From positions 1 to 43,965 of the forward strand of contig PHCQ01000040.1 of NCBI GenBank assembly GCA_002840835.1: a DNA stretch of 43,965 bases. Reading direction: 5' to 3'. Source of the DNA: Betaproteobacteria bacterium HGW-Betaproteobacteria-16. Its GTDB lineage: Bacteria; Pseudomonadota; Gammaproteobacteria; Burkholderiales; Burkholderiaceae_C. The notes beneath the pieces were generated by a model that saw nothing but the letters and a program-made list of their open reading frames with translations, was not told the origin of the DNA and searched no databases. Position numbers and translations under genes: made by a program. Every line of letters starts with the position of its first letter. Position 1 is the stretch's first letter. Below are positions 1-8,733 of this stretch, in pieces.

Positions 1-1
1 G

Positions 2-787
2 GCGGTTCACAACATCCAGATCGTCTATGGCGGCGCCATCGAGGCAGTGCGCGACGTTTCGCTCGAAGTTCAGGCTGGCCAGATTGTGGCTTTGCTGGGT
101 TCGAATGGCGCTGGCAAGTCCACTGTGCTCAAAGCGATCTCGGCCGTGCTCGATGCAGAAGACGGAGAAATTGAGAAAGGATCGATCCAGCTCTTTGGCC
201 GAAACGTGGAGAAGGCGCTCGCGCCTGACATCGTGCGTCAGGGACTGGTCCAGGTACCAGAAGGTCGTCGCCTGTTCGCCACGCTCACGGTTGACGAGAA
301 CCTCGTCGTGGGCGCGCACCTGCAGAGCCGACAGTCGCTGGACGAAGAGCGTCAGAACGTGTTCCGCCTGTTCCCGCGTCTGGCTGAGAAGCGCGACGTG
401 ATTGCGGGGTATCTCTCCGGTGGCGAGCAACAGATGGTGGCCATCGGGCGTGCGCTCATGAGTCGGCCCAAGGTGCTTGCGCTCGATGAGCCTTCGCTTG
501 GCTTGGCGCCACTGATCGTGTCCGAGATCTTCTCGGCGATCGAGATGCTGCGCGAGAAGAACGGCTTGACGATCTTGTTGGTGGAGCAGAACGCGAGCCG
601 CGCGCTAGCGATTGCGGACTACGCCTACATCATGGAAAACGGCCGCGTGGTGCTGGACGGCACCTGCGATGCGCTTCGCCGCAACGCCGATGTGCGCGAG
701 TTCTACCTGGGCCTGAGCGCCCAGCAAGGCCGCACCAACATGCGCGATGTCAAACACTACAAGCGCCGCAAGAGGTGGCTGTCATGA
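2..787 (+). CDS. livF: LIV-type ABC transporter ATP-binding subunit (LivF-like), 5'-truncated by window edge
   Basis: One of the two cytoplasmic ATPases of a branched-chain-type (HAAT) importer. The frame is open to the left edge, reading NIQIVYGGAIEAVRDVSLEV, which matches the usual LivF start region, so the real start lies before the window and the GTG at 47 is internal. Visible motifs are Walker A GSNGAGKST, signature LSGGEQQM and Walker B ALDEPSLGLAP. The C-terminus runs about 20 residues past the usual LivF end in a basic, Trp-containing tail (KHYKRRKRWLS). The stop overlaps the next start as ATGA. The neighbouring acyl-CoA synthetase suggests that the cargo is a carboxylic acid, not an amino acid; that is inference. 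Confidence 0.93.
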   Translation, partial: AVHNIQIVYGGAIEAVRDVSLEVQAGQIVALLGSNGAGKSTVLKAISAVLDAEDGEIEKGSIQLFGRNVEKALAPDIVRQGLVQVPEGRRLFATLTVDENLVVGAHLQSRQSLDEERQNVFRLFPRLAEKRDVIAGYLSGGEQQMVAIGRALMSRPKVLALDEPSLGLAPLIVSEIFSAIEMLREKNGLTILLVEQNASRALAIADYAYIMENGRVVLDGTCDALRRNADVREFYLGLSAQQGRTNMRDVKHYKRRKRWLS

Positions 788-1563
788 ACGAACCCATTCT
801 CGACGTGCGCGGTGCAACAAAGAAATTTGGTGGTGTCACTGCGGTCAATAACGTGAGCCTGCGCGTCATGCCGGGGGAAATTGTCAGCCTGATCGGCCCC
901 AACGGCGCCGGCAAGACAACCACCTTCAACCTCATCAGCGGCGTTCTCGACCTGAGCGCGGGGCAGGTTTTCTTCAAAGGTGAGGACACCGCGCGGCTGA
1001 AGTCAGCCGACTTCGCGCGCGCCGGCATTGGCCGCACCTTTCAGAACCTGGCGCTGTTCAAGCACGGCACGGTGGTGGAAAACCTGCTCACCGGTCGCCA
1101 TGTGCATTTCAACTACACGGTGCTGGAAGCGCTGATGTTCTGGGGCCGCCCACGGCGTGAGGAAATTGCGGCGCGTCGCAAGGTCGAGGAGATCATTGAA
1201 TTTTTGGAGATCGAAGAATTGCGGGACAAGCCGGTGTCCCAACTGGCCTATGGCCAGCAAAAGCGTGTAGAGCTCGGGCGCGCGCTCGCTTGCGAGCCCA
1301 GCCTGCTTCTGCTGGACGAAATCGTGGCTGGCATGAACCGCGAAGAAAAAGAAGACATCGGTCGCTTCACGCTCGACATCCGCGACGAGTTCGGTGTAGC
1401 CGTGCTGATGATCGAGCACGACATGCAGGTTGTGATGGACCTGTCAGACCGCGTCTACGTCCTGGACTTTGGCATGCTGATTGCCGAAGGTACCCCAGCC
1501 GAAGTGACCGCGAATCCCGTGGTCATGCGTGCCTACCTGGGCTCGGAGGCTGAGCATGCTTGA
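784..1563 (+). CDS. livG: LIV-type ABC transporter ATP-binding subunit (LivG-like)
   Basis: Second ATPase of the first importer, 259 residues. The start ATG at 784 overlaps the livF stop (ATGA); the upstream GTG at 775 is less likely. Walker A is GPNGAGKTT near residue 37. The signature LAYGQQKRVELGRAL is the LivG form of LSGGQ. Walker B is LLLLDEIVAG, where Ile replaces the usual Pro after Asp-Glu. The conserved His switch is in MIEHDMQVVMDLSDR. It should pair with LivF on the cytoplasmic face of LivH/LivM. It overlaps the following acyl-CoA synthetase start by 8 bases, so the two are translationally coupled. Confidence 0.94.
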   Translation: MNEPILDVRGATKKFGGVTAVNNVSLRVMPGEIVSLIGPNGAGKTTTFNLISGVLDLSAGQVFFKGEDTARLKSADFARAGIGRTFQNLALFKHGTVVENLLTGRHVHFNYTVLEALMFWGRPRREEIAARRKVEEIIEFLEIEELRDKPVSQLAYGQQKRVELGRALACEPSLLLLDEIVAGMNREEKEDIGRFTLDIRDEFGVAVLMIEHDMQVVMDLSDRVYVLDFGMLIAEGTPAEVTANPVVMRAYLGSEAEHA

Positions 1564-3415
1564 TCACGCACAACTGATCCAAGGCGAGGTCACGATGCCC
1601 GCTTTGCTGCGTCTGCAAGCCAATGAACGCGGTGCACAAATTGCCTTGCGCGAGAAGATACATGGCATCTGGCAGGGCCGAACCTGGCTTGATTACTACC
1701 GCACTGCGCGTCGTGTAGCGCACGGCCTGACCCACTTGGGCCTGCGCCGCGGCGACCGTATCATCATTGCGGCCGAAGACATACCCGAGTGGTTTTACGC
1801 CGACCTCGGCGCGCAGATGATCGGCGTGCAAGTGGTGGGTATCTACCCAACCAATCCATGGGCCGAAGTGCAGTACATCGCCAGCCACTGCCAAGCCAAG
1901 CTGGCGATCACGGGCGATCAGGAGCAGACCGACAAGGTCCTCGACGCCGAACGAAATGGCAACGGGCTGCCACACCTCCAACATATCTTCTGCGTGGATA
2001 TGAAGGGCCTGCGCCATTACGAGCCCGGCCAGCCGCACGGCTTCGAGCACCTGCTCGCGCTGGGTGACCAGTTGGTGGCCGAAGACCCCGAGGCGGAACG
2101 CCGGCTCGATGCGCAAATTGATGCGCTGGTGCCGGACGATGTGAACATCCTTGTCTATACCTCGGGCACCACCGGGCCACCGAAGGGCGCGATGCTCACG
2201 CACCGCAACTTCGTCTACGGCGCCTATGCCTATATGGTGGCGCGTCAGATGACGGGCAAGGCGTTCGAGTCGGTGTGCTATCTGCCGCTGTGCCACGTGG
2301 CCGAGCGCACCTATTCCACTGTACAGCACCTGATTTCAGGTGGCTGCGTCAATTTCGCGGAATCGGTGGACACCGTGGCCTCCAACATTCGTGAGATCGG
2401 TCCCACCTTCTTCCTGGGCGTGCCGCGCATCTGGGAAAAGCTGCAACAAGGCTTCGAGTTCCGCATGAAGGACAGCGGGCGCGTGCAGCGTTGGCTGTAC
2501 CGCTTGGGCATGAGGCGCGGGCGGGTGCTGTCTGATCGGCGCGCAGCTCAGGGCAGGCTCACGGCTGTGGGCGACCGACTGGAATTTGGCTTCTGGTATT
2601 TGCTACTGTTTCGCAACATGCAGCGCCACATGGGCTTGAACCGTACGCACACCCGCATGTGTGGCGGCGCGTCGGTTTCGCCTGAAACCCTTAAGTTCTT
2701 CGACATCATCGGGCTACCGGTGGGGCAAGGCTACGGTCTGACGGAGGCCGGCGGCCTGGCCTTCGTGCAACTGCCGGGACGGCCGTTCATCTCGGGCAGC
2801 TGCGGACCTGCCATGGAAGGCGTGGAGTGGCGCATCGCGGACGACGGCGAAGTCTTCGTGCGCTCGCCCGGCGTTTTCAAGGGCTACCTGTTTGACGACA
2901 AGGGAACCGCTGACATTCTCTCGCCAGACGGCTGGATCGCCACTGGCGACATTGTCGAGCAGCGCGGTGATGGGGAGATCGCGGTGGTGGACCGCAAGAA
3001 GGCCATCATCATCACGAGTGGCGGGAAGAACATCGCTCCCTCCGAAATCGAGAACGCCATGAAGGACAGCCCCTTCGTGCGCGAGGCGATCGTGGTGGGC
3101 GAAGGGAAGAAGTTCCTCGGCGGCCTTGTCCAGATCGACTTCGATACCGTCGGCCGCTGGGCTGGTGAACGCGACCTGCAGTACACAACCTACAAGTCGC
3201 TGACTCAGATGCCCGAGGTGATCGAACTGATCCAGGGGGTGATCGATGACGTGAACTCACGCTTCGCTCGAGTGGAGAACGTTCGCAAGTTCGTGCTCCT
3301 GGAAAAGGAGCTGGATCACGACGACGGTGAGCTCACTGCGACTCAGAAGGTCCGACGTGGCCTGATCAACAAAAAATTCGCGCGAGAGCTCGAGATCATT
3401 TACGGAGGATCGTGA
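1556..3415 (+). CDS. AMP-forming acyl-CoA synthetase (long-chain type), module 1
   Basis: Adenylate-forming CoA ligase, 619 residues, the usual length for long-chain-type enzymes. It should activate a carboxylate with ATP and CoA through an acyl-AMP. Visible motifs: P-loop YTSGTTGPPKGAMLTH (about residue 200), GYGLTEAGG (about 392), DGWIATGD (about 458), the hinge region DRKKAIIITSGGKNIAPSE, and a C-terminal TATQKVRRG with the probable catalytic Lys near 599. The start at 1556 lies inside the end of livG, and the stop shares a base with the livH ATG. The gene thus sits inside the importer operon between livG and livH, which suggests that the imported acid is thioesterified on entry. Substrate unknown; the synthetase at 10336 is a paralogue. 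Confidence 0.93.
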   Translation: MLDHAQLIQGEVTMPALLRLQANERGAQIALREKIHGIWQGRTWLDYYRTARRVAHGLTHLGLRRGDRIIIAAEDIPEWFYADLGAQMIGVQVVGIYPTNPWAEVQYIASHCQAKLAITGDQEQTDKVLDAERNGNGLPHLQHIFCVDMKGLRHYEPGQPHGFEHLLALGDQLVAEDPEAERRLDAQIDALVPDDVNILVYTSGTTGPPKGAMLTHRNFVYGAYAYMVARQMTGKAFESVCYLPLCHVAERTYSTVQHLISGGCVNFAESVDTVASNIREIGPTFFLGVPRIWEKLQQGFEFRMKDSGRVQRWLYRLGMRRGRVLSDRRAAQGRLTAVGDRLEFGFWYLLLFRNMQRHMGLNRTHTRMCGGASVSPETLKFFDIIGLPVGQGYGLTEAGGLAFVQLPGRPFISGSCGPAMEGVEWRIADDGEVFVRSPGVFKGYLFDDKGTADILSPDGWIATGDIVEQRGDGEIAVVDRKKAIIITSGGKNIAPSEIENAMKDSPFVREAIVVGEGKKFLGGLVQIDFDTVGRWAGERDLQYTTYKSLTQMPEVIELIQGVIDDVNSRFARVENVRKFVLLEKELDHDDGELTATQKVRRGLINKKFARELEIIYGGS

Positions 3416-4287
3416 TGGGTTACTTCATTGAACTGGTGGTCTCTGGTCTGGCGGTCGGTGCCATCTATGGCCTTGTGGCCATGGGCTTTGCCGTCATCTA
3501 CAAGGCCACGGGTATCGTCAATTTCGCACAGGGCGAGATGGGCATGCTCAGTGCCTACTCAACCTGGGCTCTGGCCACGACACTGGGGACCGGCAGCTTG
3601 CTGACCGTGTTGTTGGCGGTGGTGATCGGCGCGGTATTGGGGCTTGTTTGCGAGCGCTTGATCATGCGACCCATGCTCGGCGAGCCAGTGCTCTCGGTCG
3701 TTCTGGTGACGGTGGGTCTGGCGGTTGTGCTGCGCTCGGTGGTCACCATCGTCTGGGGCGCATCCCCTCACAAGTTCGAGGTGGCCGGGGCGGACGACAT
3801 CGTACAGATAGGCGATATCGGCCTGCGCGTAAGCCAGCTCGGTGTGCTCGGCGCGCTGTTGCTCGCGGTGGCGGGATTTTGGTACTTCCTTGGGCACAGC
3901 CGTTTCGGTGTAGCCATGCGGGCGGTGGCCGCCGACGAGAAAACCGCACGGCTGATGGGTGTGTCCACCGCGCGGGTGCAAGCGGTCGCATGGGCGTCGG
4001 CCTCTGGTCTGGCGGGGCTGGCCGGAGCGCTTTTCGCAGTGATCTATGGCCTTACACCGACGGTGTTTGAGCTCGGCCTCAAAGCTTTCCCCGCCACCGT
4101 GCTGGGTGGCTTCGACTCGGTGCTCGGGTCAGGTGTGAGCGGTTTGATCATCGGTGTGTTCGAGAACCTGGTGGGTGGCTACTTGTCAAGCACGCTCAAG
4201 GACGTCGCCGGCTTCACGTTGATTCTGGTGGTCCTCATGGTGCGGCCCTACGGGCTGTTTGGTGAAAAACGAATCGAGAGAGTCTGA
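3415..4287 (+). CDS. livH: LIV-type ABC transporter permease (LivH-like), module 1
   Basis: Inner-membrane permease of the first importer, 290 residues, hydrophobic throughout with about eight predicted membrane segments. The N-terminus SGLAVGAIYGLVAMGFAVIY and the following VNFAQGEMGML are classic LivH signatures. The C-terminal KAFPATVLGGFDSVLGSG is the loop that contacts the ATPases. The ATG at 3415 shares a base with the synthetase stop, and a GGAGG Shine-Dalgarno lies just upstream at about 3405; a GTG at 3412 is also possible. Expected to form a heterodimer with the adjacent LivM. Confidence 0.93.
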   Translation: MGYFIELVVSGLAVGAIYGLVAMGFAVIYKATGIVNFAQGEMGMLSAYSTWALATTLGTGSLLTVLLAVVIGAVLGLVCERLIMRPMLGEPVLSVVLVTVGLAVVLRSVVTIVWGASPHKFEVAGADDIVQIGDIGLRVSQLGVLGALLLAVAGFWYFLGHSRFGVAMRAVAADEKTARLMGVSTARVQAVAWASASGLAGLAGALFAVIYGLTPTVFELGLKAFPATVLGGFDSVLGSGVSGLIIGVFENLVGGYLSSTLKDVAGFTLILVVLMVRPYGLFGEKRIERV

Positions 4288-5333
4288 TGCGAAGCGGATA
4301 TTTCAAAGAGAACTACAGCGGGTTGATCGTTCTTACGGACTCACCTGCGGTAAAGGCATGGGTTGCGGCGTTGATCGTGATCCTGGTCGCAGCCCCGTTC
4401 CTGCTGGGCAACCTGGCATTGTCGTACCTGACCATCATTCTGTTCACAGTAGTGGGTGTGCTTGGCCTGACGGTGCTCACAGGCTTTGCCGGGTTGATCT
4501 CTTTGGGGCATGTGGGCTTTCTGATGTTGGGCGCCTACGCCTATGCGATCGGCGTCACGCGCATAGGCCTGCCCCCAGAGCTCGCTCTGGTGTTGTCGGC
4601 GGTGGTGCCGGCGTTCTTCGGCCTGCTGGTGGGCATTCCTTCGCTGCGCCTTCATGGTCTGTATCTGGCGATCACGACGCTGGCTTTCAGCCACATCGTG
4701 AGTGCGGCCATTTTGGCTGGCGGCACGTTCACTGGAGCAGGCCGCGGGATCATGGTGCCGCGCCCCAGCATGTTGGGCTTCGATCTCTCCAGTGACCGCG
4801 CGTTCTACTGGTTCTGCATGGTCATGTGCATGCTCGCCGTGCTGGTCACACTCAACCTGCGGCGCTCGTCCTTCGGGCGTGCTCTGGTAGCTCTGCGAGA
4901 CAACGACATCGCAGCGCGCACCATGGGTGTGAGCCTGGTGCGCTACAAGCTGCTCGCATTTCTCATCAGCGCCGCGCTCACCGGCATCGCGGGCGCGCTC
5001 ATGGGCATATACATGAGCATCGTCAGCGTTGAGGGATTCCCCTTTCTGCTGTCCATAGAGGCCTTGGCCATCATCATCGTGGGCGGACTCGGCTCGGTCC
5101 TAGGCGCGGTGCTGGGCACCATCTTCATCGTCACGCTGCCTGAGGTGTTCAGCTCGTTCGTACAACTGCTCGGCGGACGCCTGCAGGACGTGATGACCAC
5201 AAGTGCACATGAGGTCAAGAGCGTGCTCTATGGCCTGGCCATCATTGGCTTCCTGCGCTTCGATCCGCGCGGCCTTCGCGGTATCTGGCATGACATCCGC
5301 CACACCTGGGTGTTCTGGCCGCTGCGCTACTGA
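4287..5333 (+). CDS. livM: LIV-type ABC transporter permease (LivM-like), module 1
   Basis: Second permease of the first importer, 348 residues. A hydrophilic N-terminal lead precedes about eight to ten membrane segments. Family hallmarks are GFAGLISLGHVGFLMLGAYA, the internal LRLHGLYLAITTLAF, the cytoplasmic-loop segment ALRDNDIAARTMGV, and IIVGGLGSVLGAVLG. The ATG shares a base with the livH stop (TGATG), which implies coupled translation. With LivH it forms the membrane channel. The terminal WHDIRHTWVFWPLRY is longer than in many LivM proteins but not unusual. Confidence 0.93.
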   Translation: MRSGYFKENYSGLIVLTDSPAVKAWVAALIVILVAAPFLLGNLALSYLTIILFTVVGVLGLTVLTGFAGLISLGHVGFLMLGAYAYAIGVTRIGLPPELALVLSAVVPAFFGLLVGIPSLRLHGLYLAITTLAFSHIVSAAILAGGTFTGAGRGIMVPRPSMLGFDLSSDRAFYWFCMVMCMLAVLVTLNLRRSSFGRALVALRDNDIAARTMGVSLVRYKLLAFLISAALTGIAGALMGIYMSIVSVEGFPFLLSIEALAIIIVGGLGSVLGAVLGTIFIVTLPEVFSSFVQLLGGRLQDVMTTSAHEVKSVLYGLAIIGFLRFDPRGLRGIWHDIRHTWVFWPLRY

Positions 5334-5377
5334 CTTCGTTTTCACCCCGGCTACCCACCCAACCACAAGGAGACACC

Positions 5378-6532
5378 ATGAAACTGAAACTCAATCAACT
5401 CGCCATCGGTCTGCTGGCCGCAGGCCTCTGCCTGTCCGCCGCAGCCCAGCAAGGCGTCACGGACACGGAGATCGTCGTCGGTGACATCCTGCCCCTGACA
5501 GGGCCACCCGCTCTGCTAGGGGTGGCGCACAACTTGGGTGTGAAGGTTGCGATCGCCGAGGTGAATGCAGCAGGCGGCATCAATGGCCGAAAGGTTCGCT
5601 TGATTTCTGAGGACGACGGCTATGTGCCTTCACGCACCATCCAGGGCGTGCGCAAGTTGATCAACAGCGACAAGGTGTTCGCGCTCACCTCGGTGTCCGG
5701 TACCGCGCAGGCGCAGGCAGCAATGCCGCTGATCATGCAATCGGGCATTCCGGCCATGGCACCGATCACCACTTACGAAGGTTTGTACAAGCCGGCGATC
5801 AAGAACGTTTTTGCAGTCGGCTACGACATGACGGATGCGGTGGACGAGCTCGTCGCCAAGATGGCCGATCGATATCCAGGCAAAAAATGGGCTCTGATCT
5901 CGCAGGACGACGACTATGGCGAGAACGTGCGAGCCGGCTTTGATCGGGCGGCCAAGGCCAAGAAGCTGGAAGTCGTTTCGACACAGATCTACAAGAAGGG
6001 ACAAACCGATTTTTCGTCAGAGATCCTCAAGGTCAGACAGGCCGGTGCCGAGGCTCTGATGGCGGGTGGCGTGCTCGGTGAAAACGTGGCCATGGTCAAG
6101 GAACTCGAACGCATAGGGCACAAGATCCCGGTTGGCGTGACCTACGTGTCACGCGTGCCCGCCAGTGCCAAGTTGATGGGATCGGCTGGCGAGAACGTCT
6201 ACACCGTGGACTATGTGTACCTTGAGAGTTCACCGCAGGCAAAGGGCTTTATGGACAAGTTAGCCAAGCACCTTTCGCCCGAAGAGCTGGCAAGGACCAA
6301 CCGCTATTCCTTCACAGGCTATTCTGCAACCCGCGCGCTGTTTGATGCCATGGGCCGGTGTGGCAAGGCACTCACATGGGATTGCACCAATGCTGAGCTG
6401 GCCAAGGTGACCAATCTCGATACTGGCGCGATGACACCTATCAGCTTTACTGCGACCAATCATCTGGCCGCACCCAAGCTGTTCCTGCTCAAGGCCGACC
6501 CGGCCGCCGCCACGTACAAGACGGTGGAATAG
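5378..6532 (+). CDS. ABC transporter periplasmic binding protein (LivK/HAAT type), module 1
   Basis: Solute receptor of the first importer, 384 residues, type I periplasmic-binding fold (Peripla_BP_6). The N-terminus MKLKLNQLAIGLLAAGLCLS ending in AAAQQ is a clear Sec signal peptide with cleavage likely after AAA or AQ. The mature start GVTDTEIVVGDILPLTGP and the later EVNAAGGINGRKVRL are family motifs. AAGGAGA at about 5367 places the start. The gene lies 44 bp after livM and is followed by a rho-independent terminator, so it ends the operon. It is more divergent than the receptors at 12221 and 22822, which resemble each other closely, so its ligand may differ. Confidence 0.93.
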   Translation: MKLKLNQLAIGLLAAGLCLSAAAQQGVTDTEIVVGDILPLTGPPALLGVAHNLGVKVAIAEVNAAGGINGRKVRLISEDDGYVPSRTIQGVRKLINSDKVFALTSVSGTAQAQAAMPLIMQSGIPAMAPITTYEGLYKPAIKNVFAVGYDMTDAVDELVAKMADRYPGKKWALISQDDDYGENVRAGFDRAAKAKKLEVVSTQIYKKGQTDFSSEILKVRQAGAEALMAGGVLGENVAMVKELERIGHKIPVGVTYVSRVPASAKLMGSAGENVYTVDYVYLESSPQAKGFMDKLAKHLSPEELARTNRYSFTGYSATRALFDAMGRCGKALTWDCTNAELAKVTNLDTGAMTPISFTATNHLAAPKLFLLKADPAAATYKTVE

Positions 6533-6580
6533 GAACCTTTGAACGGCGGGGCGCGCAGCTTCGCCGGCCTCGAGTGCATC

Positions 6581-6614
6581 GAGCCGCACGCATTTGCGTC
6601 GGCTCTTTTTTTTT
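6581..6614 (+). terminator. Rho-independent terminator after module 1
   Basis: GAGCCG pairs with CGGCTC, and ACGCA pairs with TGCGT across a TT loop with a single bulged C; nine T residues follow (6606-6614). It lies about 50 bases after the binding-protein stop and separates module 1 from module 2. Confidence 0.9.
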
Positions 6615-6635
6615 GGTCGTCGCATGTCGGCAGGT

Positions 6636-6661
6636 GGATTCGTCGGATAGGACGATATTCC
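6636..6661 (+). promoter_or_regulatory. Candidate operator, site A of a repeated 26-bp element
   Basis: GGATTCGTC, six bases, then GACGATATTCC. The same element occurs at 18547-18572 with 22 of 26 identical positions. The inner CGTC/GACG arms are inverted, and the outer GGAWT/ATTCC arms are inverted with a two-base asymmetry. It lies 64 bp before the second livH and just after the terminator of module 1, where a promoter is needed. The cognate regulator is unknown; the LuxR/LAL protein encoded at 14605 is the nearest candidate. Confidence 0.6.
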
Positions 6662-6725
6662 AGAACATAGGACTTCCTACCATCGCTGTAGCTCCCCGCG
6701 CACTGCACGCGCAGGGCCCACAAAA

Positions 6726-7646
6726 ATGCCCCACGTGCAAAGCACCGAAGGGCCACCGACGGAGACCGTGTTGCTGATCCTTCAAATCATCGTGGCGGGC
6801 ATCGCACTGGGGTGCGTGTATGGCCTGATCGCGCTGGGCTTCGTCCTGATCTACAAGGCCACCGAAACCGTGAACTTCGCCCAGGGTGAACTCATGATGC
6901 TCGGCGCCTTCATCTGTCTGGCCTGCATGGGCCCGCTGGGCATGCCGTTCTGGCTCGCGGCGGCGGCGGCGGTGGCCGCGATGGCGCTGGTGGGACTGGG
7001 CGTGGAGCGCGCGGTGATCCGCCCGGTGCTCGGCCAGCCAGCGTTCTCCATCGTGATGCTCACCATCGGCGTGGGTTATGTGGCCCGCGGCGGTGTCACC
7101 ATGATCCCGGGCATCGGCACCGACACGCATGCGCTGGAAGCGCCCTACAAGGGCGAGGTCATCGGCATGGGTGGTCTGGTGCTGGCGAGTGAGCAGATCG
7201 TCATCATCGGCGCCACCGCCGCGCTGTGCGCCGCGCTGTGGCTGCTGTTCCGCTTCACGCGGGTCGGCATCGCGATGCAGGCCTCGTCGCAGAATCAGCT
7301 GGCTGCGTACTACATGGGCATCCCTGTGCAGCGGCTCAACGGCCTGGTGTGGGCGCTGGCGGCGGCGGTGGCGGCGGTCGCTGGCATCCTGCTCGCGCCC
7401 ATCACTTTCGTGCACGTGAACATGGGTTTCATAGGCCTGAAGGCGTTTCCCGCCGCGATCATCGGCGGCTTCAGCAGCCTGCCCGGGGCCATCGTTGGCG
7501 GTCTGATCATCGGTGTGGTGGAAGCGCTCTCGGGCTTCTTGCTGCCCGAAGGCTTCAAGGACGTGATGCCCTACGTGGTGGTGCTGTTGATGCTCGCCGT
7601 GCGCCCGACCGGGTTGTTTGGCGATCGTGCTCGCAAGAAAGTCTGA
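6726..7646 (+). CDS. livH: LIV-type ABC transporter permease (LivH-like), module 2
   Basis: First gene of the second importer, 306 residues as drawn. LivH hallmarks are IALGCVYGLIALGFVLIYKA, VNFAQGELMMLGAF and LKAFPAAIIGGFSSLPGA. The start is uncertain: ATG 6726 has only a weak AGGG upstream, whereas GTG 6768 or TTG 6771 follows GGAGA and would remove a non-family 14-15 residue lead, giving an N-terminus closer to typical LivH. Base composition is visibly GC-richer than module 1. Likely transcribed from the site A region. Confidence 0.9.
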   Translation: MPHVQSTEGPPTETVLLILQIIVAGIALGCVYGLIALGFVLIYKATETVNFAQGELMMLGAFICLACMGPLGMPFWLAAAAAVAAMALVGLGVERAVIRPVLGQPAFSIVMLTIGVGYVARGGVTMIPGIGTDTHALEAPYKGEVIGMGGLVLASEQIVIIGATAALCAALWLLFRFTRVGIAMQASSQNQLAAYYMGIPVQRLNGLVWALAAAVAAVAGILLAPITFVHVNMGFIGLKAFPAAIIGGFSSLPGAIVGGLIIGVVEALSGFLLPEGFKDVMPYVVVLLMLAVRPTGLFGDRARKKV

Positions 7647-7656
7647 GGCAGTTCAC

Positions 7657-8733
7657 ATGCGTTTCGTTTTCAAAACTTCCTACGACCAGGACATCGACCT
7701 GCTGCGTCATGATCGACAGCGCTTCTGGTACGGCCTGCTGTTCGTGGCGTTGCTGGCCGCGCCCTGGCTGCTGCCAGATTACTGGCTTGCACAGCTCACC
7801 TTCATATTCATCTACGCTATCGTAGCCGTCGGCCTGATGTTGCTGGCTGGCTTCACCGGGCAGTTCTCTATCGGGCACGCTGCCTTCATGGGCGTGGGTG
7901 CGTACACTGAGGCCTTGCTGGCAGCGCGCGGCTGGCCGTTTCCGGTGTCGCTAGCTTGTTCCATGGCGCTGTCGGCGGCGGTGGGCGTGGTGGTGGGCCT
8001 GCCCGCGCTGCGTGTGAAGGGCATGTACCTGGGCATCGCCACGCTGTCGTTCGGCTTCATCGTCGAAGAGGTGCTGGCGCGCTGGGAGTCGGTGACCGGC
8101 GGCAGCGCGGGCCAGAGCGTCAAGCCCATGACGCTGTTCGGCTGGTCGCTTGACTCGGACCGCTCGTTCTACTTCGTCTGCCTGGTCTGCATGGTGGTCA
8201 GCACGCTGGCCGTGCTCAACCTGCTGCGTGCGCCCACCGGCCGCGCCTTCGTCGCCATCCGCGATTCCGAGGTCTCGGCGCAGAGCATGGGCATCCACCT
8301 GGCGCGCTACAAGTCGCTGTCGTTCGCGATCTCGGCCGGGCTCGCGGGACTGGGTGGCGCGCTGTACGCGCACAAGATGACCTTCATCTCGCCCGACCAG
8401 TTCAACCTGGTGCAGTCCATCGACCTCCTGCTGATGGTGGTGATCGGTGGCCTGGGCTCGGTGCACGGCGCGTTCTTCGGCGCGGTGTTTCTCATCGGCA
8501 TGCCGCAAGTCATCGCGCTGGGCAAGGACTTGCTGCCGCCGGCGATTGGCCAGGCCACGGGGTTGCAGGCCGTGGTCTACGGCCTGGTGCTGATCTCCTT
8601 CGTGATGTTCGAGCCCATGGGCATCCACGGCCGCTGGCTGAAGATCCGCACCTGGCTGGAGCTGTACCCGTTCTACCGGCGCGGCATGTTCAAGCGCCAG
8701 AAGAGCTTCCAGAAATCGGACCGCTTGAAATGA
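7657..8733 (+). CDS. livM: LIV-type ABC transporter permease (LivM-like), module 2
   Basis: Partner permease of the second importer, 358 residues. A charged N-terminal lead (MRFVFKTSYDQDIDLLRHDR) precedes about ten membrane segments. Family motifs: LLAGFTGQFSIGHAAFMGVGA, LRVKGMYLGIATLSFGFIVE, AIRDSEVSAQSMGIHLARYK and VVIGGLGSVHGAFFG. I chose ATG 7657, ten bases after the livH stop, over an in-frame upstream start at 7618 that would lie wholly inside livH. The stop overlaps the livG start as ATGA. Confidence 0.92.
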   Translation: MRFVFKTSYDQDIDLLRHDRQRFWYGLLFVALLAAPWLLPDYWLAQLTFIFIYAIVAVGLMLLAGFTGQFSIGHAAFMGVGAYTEALLAARGWPFPVSLACSMALSAAVGVVVGLPALRVKGMYLGIATLSFGFIVEEVLARWESVTGGSAGQSVKPMTLFGWSLDSDRSFYFVCLVCMVVSTLAVLNLLRAPTGRAFVAIRDSEVSAQSMGIHLARYKSLSFAISAGLAGLGGALYAHKMTFISPDQFNLVQSIDLLLMVVIGGLGSVHGAFFGAVFLIGMPQVIALGKDLLPPAIGQATGLQAVVYGLVLISFVMFEPMGIHGRWLKIRTWLELYPFYRRGMFKRQKSFQKSDRLK